The translations under genes were made by a program, and so were the position numbers. The notes below the pieces were generated by a model. It made no database searches and was not told the DNA's origin. It saw nothing but the letters and a program-made list of their open reading frames with translations. Source: Didymodactylos carnosus (taxonomy: Eukaryota; Rotifera; Eurotatoria; Philodinida; Philodinidae). From it: DNA of 20,905 bases. Of the stretch, positions 9,367 through 17,143 are shown one piece after another. Position 1 is the stretch's first letter; each line of letters opens with the position of its first letter. Location: NCBI GenBank assembly GCA_905250885.1, contig CAJNOQ010003244.1, positions 1-20,905 on the forward strand. Reading direction: 5' to 3'.

Positions 9367-9963
9367 CAAATATAATGTTACAACATGCAAGAGAAGAAAA
9401 TAATTGATAAAAATTTATGTCCTTATTTCAGTAGTATGCAAGATATGAATTATCAACGTAATGAGCTAATATTTGACGGTCGCAATGGAGAAAAGAACAA
9501 GATGAAAAGTTAATGTTTGCTGATTCTGTGAATGAGTCATTGAGTTGAATTTATTAAAAACATCAATAACCTTCTCGACAAGCGAATTACAATAGTTCGC
9601 CATACTTAACCCTTGTACTCCCAAGCCTATTTTAAACACAACAAACAGAATGCGTTCATAGAATGTATTTCATACTTCGATCCATGCAAAAAATAAAAAT
9701 TTCATCGCATTTTCTTGTTTTTTGAGAACAGGGTCTAAATAGCCCCTGGTTGCTAGTACAAGCGTTAAGTCAACAACTATTTTGACATCTTATTTTTCTT
9801 CTATTTCTTGAATGTTTATTATAAGTACGTTTCTAACGGTATATTTTATCATAGAAAGATCTAGCTCATTACCTTTACAATTCTTATCTAGTATACCACT
9901 CGAATAAGGACATCATTTTTCAACGATTCTTTTCTTCTCTTGCACATTAAAGCATTATATTTG
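9367..9963. mobile_element. 597-bp element with 102-bp inverted arms
   Basis: The left arm 9367-9468 and right arm 9862-9963 are inverted copies of equal length, for example CAAATATAATG/CATTATATTTG at the ends, GCAAGAGAAGAAAA in the middle and GTAATGAGCTA/TAGCTCATTAC at the inner edge. Identity is moderate, with many substitutions, so it is old. The spacer of 393 bp has no open frame of note. The right end lies only about 110 bp upstream of the PAP2 start codon, so it could supply or disturb promoter sequence. Confidence 0.7.
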
Positions 9964-10073
9964 TCTACTTTTACTCTTTTTTTCATCCTTCTGCACTGGA
10001 CAAGTGGCCATTGCATGACTGATGCTGAACAACAGTCGTGTCTTAGTTTTTTTTCTCATTATCACATAAAAAC

Positions 10074-11135
10074 ATGAAAGATGATAGGCTAAGTGTTATA
10101 ACTCTCGAGCCAGACATAAATCAGATTAACAGCATGAGGTGTACCTTTCGAATGACAAATATTAGTGAATCACTGAATATTAAATTATATCTAAAAACAT
10201 TTTGGATGGATTATCTGGTTATGGTCATTCTAGGAGCTGTTGCACTCGGCGTAAATTTTCTTAGACCAGTGCCTAATCGTCTGTTTCCAGTTTATTTTCG
10301 TGATGGTGAAATTGTAAATCCTGAATTTGCCTATCCATTTCGTAACAATATTATTCCCTCTTGGTTAGATGCTTTTATCGCTTTTATTGTCCCATTTCTG
10401 TTTATTATGCTGGCACAAATTCGTGTTCGTAGCTTTAACGATGCTAATACAGCTATTATGGGTTTATTATTTAGTCTACTAACTGCAACCATTTTTCAAG
10501 TCTGTATCAAATGGTTAATTGGTGGACTGAGACCTCATTTTCTTTCTGTATGTAAACCGAATATTACAGCAGCAAATGTTGGTAGTGGACATGGTTTCGG
10601 TGGAATAATGTTTGATCGTTCTATTTGTATAGGGGATGAAAAACAAATAAATTATGCTCTTGCATCAATGCCATCAGGACATGCAACTGCTGCATTCGCA
10701 GGACTTCTGTATTGTTCATATTATCTCAATGGAAAATTAAAAGTTTTCGCAAACTATCGTCCACAATACTGGAAACTCGTTTTGTTTTTTACGCCTATTC
10801 TTGGTGCAGTTTTAATTGCTGCTACTTTATCAATTGACCATTACCATCATTGGTATGATATATTAGTAGGAGGAATTATTGGGTCAATGATGGCAACAGG
10901 TGCATATAGATTTCAGTACGCAAGTATCTGGGATTATAGATTCAATCATATACCACTACCTCGAGTAGGAGCTGAAATTGGTTATAATTATGGTCTTGAT
11001 GAGTTTAATGTGATGCCAGGATCAAGAAAAGGTGGATGGAATGAAACTAAAAATCAAATATATGGTGCACCATTTGATGCGTATACAAATGTAGTGAAAA
11101 TGACGCCTGTTTCGTACGTAAATGTGGTTGTGTAA
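10074..11135 (+). CDS. PAP2-family membrane lipid phosphatase (fungal-type)
   Basis: A 353-residue, intronless protein of the PAP2/lipid phosphate phosphatase superfamily, which removes phosphate from lipids such as phosphatidic acid, diacylglycerol pyrophosphate or lysophosphatidic acid at membranes. Motif C1 is KWLIGGLRP (146-154), C2 is MPSGH (199-203), and C3 is TLSIDHYHHWYD (251-262), keeping the catalytic His258 and Asp262. Hydrophobic segments lie near 47-64, 97-115, 126-149, 203-218, 234-252 and 262-277, fitting the usual six-span fold. C3 lacks the usual Arg (Leu252). From memory, fungal PAP2 proteins with a C3 of the type TIDxxHNWYD share this, as well as the segments IMFDRSIC (178-185) and YASIWDYRFNHIPL (282-295). 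With the lack of introns, this suggests a gene gained from a fungus. Whether it lacks activity because of the missing Arg is unknown. The start could also be Met21 or Met27. Confidence 0.92.
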   Translation: MKDDRLSVITLEPDINQINSMRCTFRMTNISESLNIKLYLKTFWMDYLVMVILGAVALGVNFLRPVPNRLFPVYFRDGEIVNPEFAYPFRNNIIPSWLDAFIAFIVPFLFIMLAQIRVRSFNDANTAIMGLLFSLLTATIFQVCIKWLIGGLRPHFLSVCKPNITAANVGSGHGFGGIMFDRSICIGDEKQINYALASMPSGHATAAFAGLLYCSYYLNGKLKVFANYRPQYWKLVLFFTPILGAVLIAATLSIDHYHHWYDILVGGIIGSMMATGAYRFQYASIWDYRFNHIPLPRVGAEIGYNYGLDEFNVMPGSRKGGWNETKNQIYGAPFDAYTNVVKMTPVSYVNVVV

Positions 11136-11520
11136 ATGTCTCCTACGTTATTTTTGCTTGTAAAAAGATGTAACGTAGTGACTTTGAGAAGCGGTCATTT
11201 AATAGGAAAATTATAAGTTATTATCTGTTCTTAATTCTCTCATCTCATTCCTCTTCTTATGGTAAGAACATCTTAATATAAATAAATAAATAAATAAAAT
11301 GGACATGGTTGAATAAAAAAATAAAACTGTCAGCTGGACGTTGTCCAGTAGTTCCGCCTGGTACAATTTTATTCTCTTCTATTAACGCTGAGAACAAATT
11401 TAAATGTTTTCGTCGATAAAGTTTTCGTTTTGTTCACAGCATTTCTGGCACATTCACATCCTAATAGATGAAATTTAATCTCATCATTAGTGTTATTCAT
11501 CCCAAAATATAAGACTCATA
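11136..11520. other. PAP2 3' region
   Basis: The gene's likely 3' UTR. A run of four-base AAAT repeats at 11279-11300 holds several overlapping AATAAA poly(A) signals about 145 bp after the stop codon. Nothing else is recognised up to the next element. Confidence 0.6.
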
Positions 11521-12296
11521 GTTTTTTTTAATTAACTCAAAGGCGATGAAAGATAGAGACTTGCGGTTTTCAGCAATCAATCTAAATTCATCCAAATTAT
11601 GCCGTAATATCAAGATGTACACTATTTTACCTGAATATGATTTTTACTTGAGAATAGTAAAAAAACATTCCTGTACTTCCGAAGATATCTAGAAAACCTT
11701 TTCAAAAAGAGAAGTATATTTCGCTGATTTTTAAAGCTTCTGTTGAACTGCATAGTATTGAGTAGGTAAAACAGAGTGCATCTTGATATTTATATCAAAA
11801 TTTGGATAGACTTTGACTTGGTTACAAGTTTTCTAATTTTACTCAAAAATAGGGAAAAATGCGTTATTTCACCCAATATAGGTTTTCACCAGATTGTTAT
11901 AACTTTTTTGAAAAATAAATGTTTTCACGAGATTCAGCGTGACCGACATCTATGTTTCCATTCGTTTTCGGAATTACCACGTCGAAAGAAATGTTGATCC
12001 TGGGACTCTAAGGAAATCCGATGCCACGCCTGAACCAGAGAAAATTAAGAATTCGCTTAGTTCTGTTTCTGAAGAGAACACTTTGGTCTATCTATCTGTG
12101 GAAAATACTCATAGATTGCTATCTCAGTTACCGAAGATTCGAACTGGTTTTTTAAACATATCGTAGAGAACCGATCTTCCGAGTGTTTCCAGAAAACGAT
12201 TTTGCTCATGAAAATATAGGCTAAACTGTTGTCTTTCTATTGCTCAAAACCGCAAACCTCTGTCTTTTACCATCTTTGAGTTATTAAAAAGAAAAC
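11521..12296. mobile_element. 776-bp inverted-repeat element flanked by TA
   Basis: The terminal inverted repeats are 11521-11577 and 12239-12296, beginning GTTTT and ending AAAAC, with well-kept blocks such as AACTCAAAG and TTGCGGTTTT. Weaker inverted similarity continues inward. TA lies at 11519-11520 and 12297-12298, so a TA target duplication of the Tc1/mariner kind is plausible. The internal frames 11776-11997 and 11939-12166 overlap and match no transposase I recognise, so it looks non-autonomous. Confidence 0.65.
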
Positions 12297-12780
12297 TACC
12301 CACCTCATATGTTAGGATCGATACTTAGCACTCCTTAAGGGTGTCCCCCCTCTTTTTTGGGCTTTCCTAAACTCAAATAAAATGAAACTTTCAGAGAACA
12401 CTCTTCTCTATATGATACGTGTACTGTATTAGCCCAAAATAGCCCAAATGCTTCTGGACCGAGATATAAGTTTTTCAAAAAACTTTGGGTTTTCAGGTTT
12501 TTTCACGATTTTCTCGGCTCAGAAGCACTTTTAGACAAAAGTAACGACAGATTCAGGATCAGCGCGAGAAACTGCATCGAATGATGTGTTTACCAGCTGG
12601 CTCTGAGCAAAGTCATTTTTCACCAAAAGTCCAGCCTTAGTTTAAAAATCCTATTTTCAATTATTTCTTGTCCGCAATGACGTTAAACTACGGGTCTGCA
12701 ATGACATAAATCTAGATTAATGGTGTTTGGTTGTGGTAAGGTTATGGACAAAGGTAAGACCTTGGATACCAAGATTTTGT
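12297..12780. other. Repeat-like stretch with a 15-bp inverted repeat
   Basis: No gene. GCTTCTGGACCGAGA (12450-12464) and TCTCGGCTCAGAAGC (12512-12526) are inverted copies with 13 of 15 matching, and AGCCCAAA repeats at about 12430-12448. This has the feel of another decayed short element, but its ends are not defined. Confidence 0.4.
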
Positions 12781-12922
12781 AATAGCAATCTGGGTTTGAG
12801 GGTACCGTCGATACGGTTAGCTCAATAGGAAGCAAAAAGAAGCTACAACCTCTCTGGCTCACACTGCAGTTTGTGAGCAGCCGTTAACCGTTCGATCGAG
12901 GCCACACTCTCAGATTGCTATT
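12781..12922. mobile_element. 142-bp imperfect foldback with tRNA-like boxes
   Basis: Perfect 12-bp inverted ends AATAGCAATCTG (12781-12792) and CAGATTGCTATT (12911-12922) enclose a partly self-complementary interior. TCGATACGGTTAGC near 12809 has an inverted partner around 12885-12898, and GCTCACA/TGTGAGC (12857-12863 and 12872-12878) forms the central hairpin. The sequence TAGCTCAATAGG (12818-12829) fits a Pol III box A and GTTCGATCGAGG (12890-12901) resembles box B, but the arms do not fold as a tRNA. A miniature foldback is the simpler reading; a decayed tRNA-derived SINE is the alternative. Confidence 0.55.
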
Positions 12923-12934
12923 CTTGTGGATGTA

Positions 12935-14257
12935 TTTGGACTCCCGTTCAGCTCGAGACGATTTACTGAGAAGAGCAGAAGACTAAGGAAATCCTTAAAC
13001 CTCCAAAGAGAGTCCGAAAGGATAGGGGATGAGGTCTTCAGGTATGGATAAACCAAACTCCTAACAGCTCACATTGGTGTCGTCCTCTGGCACTTATAGC
13101 TGAAAAGGAGTCTAAAGACTTACTTTCTTCTGTAAATGCCGTTTTCGAACCAACTGAAAAGCATTTACAGGAAAACGGCACTACTTTCGAACACAACAAC
13201 GTAAAATACGAAGTTAAAATATGTATCGAAAGTAGTATGAAGGACCTGAAAGTCCGAACTGCTGAAGCTGGCTTAGGTGGTGCTGACTGCCTACTTTGTA
13301 CCACTAGATCTTCAGAGTGGAAAGATCTAAGTAAACTGAATGATCCAAACTATTTTGCCATCACTCGAAGTGCCGAAAAGACACTAGATCTGTACAGACA
13401 GATTGTTCGAGATGATGGCGAGATCACTAAGATCAAAAATGATTATGCAACCAGACAAGGTCTTACTAGTGAACCTTTGTCTAGTCTAGACAACCATTAT
13501 ATCACAGTTACACATCAGTATATAAATGGAGTAACTTGGATACTGAAAATCATTTATCACCTTCGTGCTAACGTTTTAAACTGGAGTGAAAGAGGTGATA
13601 TAAAAGATCTAATTAAAAAAGCACGAACTGCAGTTCTGATTGAAATTGAAACCAAAACTGGCCTTCGGTTCCCAAGCAAAAACGACCCAATTTTTTGGGT
13701 TATTTATCTAGATTCATCTCCACGTACATCTAGATGCACATGGAGCTGAATCTAGATAAATAACCCAAAAAATTGGGTCGTTTTTGCTTGGGTTAGACCA
13801 GATGGATGTGACGGGTAATTCCGGTACTTCCACTATTGGCGGCCAAGGTCGAAGCTTCTTTTCCTTCTAACTGAGAAATGCTATTGTTGAAAGCGTTCCA
13901 TCGAATTATCGAGACACTTTCAAAAAACTCTTGCGGTATTACTCTGCAATACTTCGTGTTATTTCGTCAACTGAAATAATTAATGTTGATAAATCTAAAT
14001 AGCTGACGATGGACTTCGCAGTCTTAATAACAAAAGATTTTCATTGGGTGGACTATTCAATCACAGTTCATTCTCTGATCTTCCACTCTGCTGAGCTGAT
14101 TCAAAGAAACAACTCTACCGGACTGGGAGAGTTATCCGAAGAAGCTCTCGAAAGTTGCAACAAAGACATCCGTAATTTTAGAGAATTTCTTGCTCGCAAA
14201 TGCGGACACATTGAAAATCTCACGGATGTTTTTAATCGATTGTTCCTTCGGAAGTAG
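12935..14257 (+). pseudogene. RAG1/Transib-like DDE transposase relic
   Basis: Broken frames in order read as a RAG1/Transib-type transposase. First comes a possible N-terminal piece (12935-13048, FGLPFSSRRFTEKSRR). From 13042 a frame follows with TPNSSHWCRPLALI, a zinc-binding pair CLLC (13288-13299) and ITRSAEKTLDLY, ending at 13668. After a 122-bp palindrome the frame resumes at 13793 with MDVTGNSGTSTIGGQGRSFF, then WVDYSITVHSLIFHSAEL and GELSEEALESCNKDIRNF, which holds the expected third catalytic Glu (near 14138). RAG1 itself has the same order: C-[KR]-P-L near catalytic Asp708, C-x2-C, then SITRSHAENLERY, then SEGNESGNK. Here the Asp708 position reads AEKES, with no Asp, and the region expected to hold the first Asp is missing. 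In-frame stops occur at 13868 and 14000, another at 13030 just upstream, and the frame ends at 14255. It is therefore a dead copy. Residue placement is from memory of the family and was not computed. Confidence 0.75.
13671..13792. mobile_element. 122-bp near-perfect palindrome inserted in the transposase relic
   Basis: The arms 13671-13716 and 13747-13792 are 46 bp each and perfectly complementary, beginning CCCAAGCAAAAACG. The 30-bp middle is itself nearly self-complementary (CTCCA...TGGAG). Deleting the insert and one copy of the flanking TT joins CTTCGG to TTAGACC and restores an unbroken reading frame (LRLDQMDVTG), so it is an insertion with a 2-bp duplication of TT (or GGTT if the ends are set two bases inward). 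It has no coding capacity. Confidence 0.85.
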
Positions 14258-15080
14258 GAGGATAGTACAAGAACACAGTGAGTCACGAACGAAATGAACA
14301 GAAAGAAAGGAAAAGAAGAAGAGAACATAGTCTTATGAGCTGCCAGGAATGGCAGATCATAACAGCACCATACGATTCATCGCGATGAATGAACATTTCT
14401 ACATATTTTGCTTTTAAAAAATTAAAAAGATACTCCACAGTAAAATTCACGTGTTGTAATTGTGGGCGATCACTGTGTTAACTTCGTTTTACACATTACG
14501 CAAGTAATCTGAACTCTTACGTCGCTTTAGTATTTTGCCATAAGAAAAATTTCGTTTTGCACTAAGAATAAGATATTTTCGATTATTTTCGATTTCGAAT
14601 AATCGAAATCGGTGCATGCCTGACTGTGACAGAGCGAGAGGGTAAGTCATAGCCATTGATCGTCATTTTCCAGGTAGTTTTACCTGACAGTATGATGCAT
14701 GTCCAGCTTCGCTTTCCGACGAATGAATGTTTCAGGCTCTTAAATTTTAAAGGGGAGATGAGCTCTTATAGTTGATATACACCATAAAAAGATTTAGATT
14801 TTTCATGGTATATCTGCCACTGGGATAATATAATAAACAAACGAAATAGTAGAATTTATACATTATTTTGATGCTAATTCGAAAAATATTGTTTTTCTTT
14901 TGCATTGTGAAAGACTGTAAAGTTTTTCGTTTTTTCATGCTTCGTAAACTCGATCACTATCTCAAAGTTTATTAAAATCTTTGCCAGTATAACAAAACCA
15001 TATAAATGACTCTAAAAGCTTCAGTATATCCTGTTATTTTAATTTTTGTTTAGTATATAAGAATAGCAAGATGCATCTGA
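14258..15080. other. Intergenic with small hairpins
   Basis: No gene. CTGCCAGGAATGGCAG (14340-14355) is a 6-bp hairpin, and overlapping CGATTATT/AATAATCG and CGATTTCGA/TCGAAATCG palindromes lie at about 14579-14611. The minus frame 14747-14938 is AT-rich and unrecognised. Confidence 0.45.
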
Positions 15081-15281
15081 GGGAACCCTTGGATTTTTGA
15101 AGACCTATCCCTTGACGACAATCTCCTGTCATACAAAGGACGGGGGCGATTATTTGATGGAATCGGCCCCTACTTGAATTCCATCGACACATACATGGTT
15201 AGATGCAGAATGAACAGGAGAACATTTCTAACCACTCAGCAGGCCTTAGAAATGCTCTCAGAAAAAATTGGGTCCAATTAA
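15081..15281 (+). pseudogene. Protein-like fragment overlapping the left arm of the large inverted repeat
   Basis: One frame is open from 15081 to TAA at 15279-15281 and has convincing protein-like composition: WIFEDLSLDDNLLSYKGRG, then GIGPYLNSIDTYMVRCRMNR, then FLTTQQALEMLSEKIGSN. There is no start codon; a stop lies just upstream at 15078-15080. The same frame is present in the right arm on the minus strand (16687 down to about 16544), with a one-codon deletion and three amino-acid changes. I do not recognise the family. It begins 55 bp before the arm boundary, so the arms may be an inverted duplication of a coding fragment and not classic transposon ends. Confidence 0.4.
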
Positions 15282-15364
15282 CTGTAATCACTTCCGACAT
15301 GTATTATTGATCATATTTTCGAGTGTGTCTCTCTCTCGGCCTCATACCTCAGTAGATTATATGT

Positions 15365-15800
15365 CATTCGAAAGCTCTTTTTCTGCGCTATATTTCTGTA
15401 TATCATATATACGGAAATAGTCCTTCTGAAGCCAAGTATGTTTAGAAATACTTCCGTCTATGGAAAATAATCTCCTATGCGCAAAAAGTCTAAGATAATC
15501 TATGACACCCTTTATCATCTAGCCACTACGATACCAATCGATAGAGAATTTCTTGCGCTACAAGTTCATATATATATGATAGTGAAAAACGTGTCCTGGG
15601 ACCCGTTGACATTAGAAATACTTTCTGCAAAGCCATGAAAACCGGATGACTAATTCCACGGTGAGGATCCTATGATCAACGTTTCTCAACTACCCACTAT
15701 GATAGATATATCATTCGGTGGAGAATTTCTTCCGCTACTATTCCATGTTTATAACATAGTGACAAAAGTGTCCTGGAGCACCTTGACATTAAGGCACCCG
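15365..15800. repeat. Degenerate tandem repeats of about 170-177 bp
   Basis: At least three copies are recognisable by the block 'GAGAATTTCTTSCGCTA', anchored at GCGCTA 15385, GCGCTA 15555 and CCGCTA 15732 (spacing 170 and 177 bp). Copies 2 and 3 share GTGTCCTGG and TTGACATTA downstream; copies 1 and 2 share TTAGAAATACTTYC. Weaker matches near 15926, 16064 and 16453 suggest the array once filled the whole interior. Confidence 0.6.
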
Positions 15801-15904
15801 GTATTCTATAGTGCTTTTTCACGCAACTGCAGTCGATTTACCACTAGCCACAAGAGGCGTGAAAAGTACCAAAATCTTCCCGTGAAAAAGCACTACAGAA
15901 TGCC
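15800..15904. repeat. 24-bp inverted repeat with 57-bp loop
   Basis: GGTATTCTATAGTGCTTTTTC... (15800-15823) and its complement at 15881-15904 match at 22 of 24 positions. This may be a small nested foldback, but no target duplication is visible. Confidence 0.75.
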
Positions 15905-16155
15905 AAGAGAAGCCTTATTTTGCTCAGAATTTTTCGCTCTATTGGGCTATATGGTTTGCAAAATTTTCTCACTAAAAACTTAGGATTTGGTTTTTCAGCC
16001 GTCAGGTTTTCCAGAAGCTCTATTATGAACTTTTTTCAGGAAAGGCTGATATGCACCTAATCTGATAGAAAACTCTTCGGGCTATTCAAAATATTATTCA
16101 GATTGGTTCCAGATTTTACTAAAAGGTCAAAAACAAGAGAGTTTTGTGATTATGA

Positions 16156-16362
16156 CACACAGTCAAGGGGGGAAAAGCATACTTCTGGTACTTCTCCGTA
16201 CTTCTTGATACTTCTTCGTACTTCTTCGTACTTTTTTGTACTTCTCCGTACTTCTGAAGTACGGAGAAGTACAAAAAAGTACGAAGAAGTACAAAGAAGT
16301 ATCAAGAAGTACGGAGAAGTACCAGAAGTACAGAAGTATGCTTTTTCCCCCTTGCACACAGT
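16156..16362. mobile_element. hAT-like miniature foldback with 8-bp target duplication
   Basis: The body 16164-16354 (191 bp) is flanked by perfect 8-bp direct repeats CACACAGT at 16156-16163 and 16355-16362. The terminal inverted repeats begin CAAGGGGG, fitting the hAT end consensus YARNG, and run into nearly perfect arms that make the whole element one long hairpin. The arms are built of a roughly 10-bp repeated unit, TACTTCTTCG and variants. The open frames through it on both strands (RRSTKKYEEV and the like) are by-products of this repetition. It is non-autonomous and inserted inside the larger 15136-16687 element, so it is younger. Confidence 0.9.
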
Positions 16363-16687
16363 ACTGCTTAGATAACACCCAAGAGTTTCTTTTCAATATC
16401 TTTAATGACAGGCGGGCCCCAGCTGTCTATATATTGTGACTAGCTCACTTTGTAGAGAATTTCAAGGGCTATCCAGTGAGATGAGGCCGAGAGAGAGACA
16501 CACTCGAAAATATGATCAATAATACATGTCGGAAGTGATTACAGTTAATTGGACCCAATTTTTTCTGAGAGCATTTCTAAGGCCTGCCGAGTGGCTAGAA
16601 ATGTTCTCCTGTTCATTCTGCATCTAACCATGTATGTGTCGACGGAATTCAAGTAGGGGCCGATTCCATCAAATCGCCCCCGTCCTT

Positions 16688-17137
16688 CCGGCTTATTTTT
16701 TTTTTGGTATGTCAAACTCGGAATAACAAGCTAAAATTATTGAAAGATTATTCTGCGAAGGCAAAATTCTACATGAAATGTGTTGAAACAATGTTTATTC
16801 TGTCTTTACATTGACGAAAAAAACATTAAATTATTGAAACGTAAAGAGAAGCCTCAACATCTTCGCGTAAAAACACTATGATTCTTGAATACTTAATATG
16901 GCCTAGTCGCAAGCTCTACTGGACGCTTCCAAACCTTTCCAGTACTATATCACAAAAATATACGCTCCATTGACGAAAGCACAGCAGCAACCACTCTACA
17001 ATAGCAAAAGCTGTATACGTAGCGATGTTCTAGACATGAGGCTAAGAGACTCATGCAATCTGATTCAAACATTAGTGTCTGCCAAGTTTATAACGAATTC
17101 CGGAATTCAAGTACTGGAGCTCCTGTCACATCTGCGG
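16688..17137. other. Intergenic, nothing recognised
   Basis: AT-rich sequence between the large inverted repeat and the 3' end of the LRR gene. No gene, RNA or repeat is recognised. Confidence 0.5.
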
Positions 17138-17143
17138 TTTATT
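17138..17143 (-). terminator. Poly(A) signal of the LRR gene
   Basis: On the minus strand the stop codon TAA (17145-17143) runs directly into AATAAA (17143-17138), sharing one base. The 3' UTR would be very short. Confidence 0.5.

Larger units (their letters stand above)
15136..16687. mobile_element. 1.55-kb element with about 208-bp inverted arms
   Basis: The left arm 15136-15345 (210 bp) and right arm 16481-16687 (207 bp) are inverted copies differing by one 3-bp indel and three substitutions, so about 98.5% identical and recent. The outer ends read AAGGACGGGGGCGAT. The interior holds degenerate tandem repeats of about 170 bp, a 24-bp inverted repeat at 15800-15904, and a nested hAT-like miniature element at 16164-16354. 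There is no transposase. No target duplication could be found at the outer ends. It is either a large non-autonomous foldback transposon or an inverted segmental duplication around a repeat array. Confidence 0.8.

Noticed and set aside
12818-12901. A complete tRNA gene
   Set aside because: A and B boxes are present but the stems do not pair as a cloverleaf; a foldback explains the structure better.
14274-14477. CACAGTG (14274) and CACTGTG (14471) after the RAG1-like relic, resembling RSS/Transib heptamers
   Set aside because: Seven-base matches are expected by chance in 20 kb; there are no inverted partner ends, nonamers or target duplications.
15672-15983. 103-codon plus-strand frame
   Set aside because: It lies over the 170-bp repeat array and the 24-bp inverted repeat, with no domain.
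16103-16439. Overlapping frames on both strands rich in TKKYEEV/RTSSYF
   Set aside because: They come from the 10-bp repeat units of the hAT-like palindrome.
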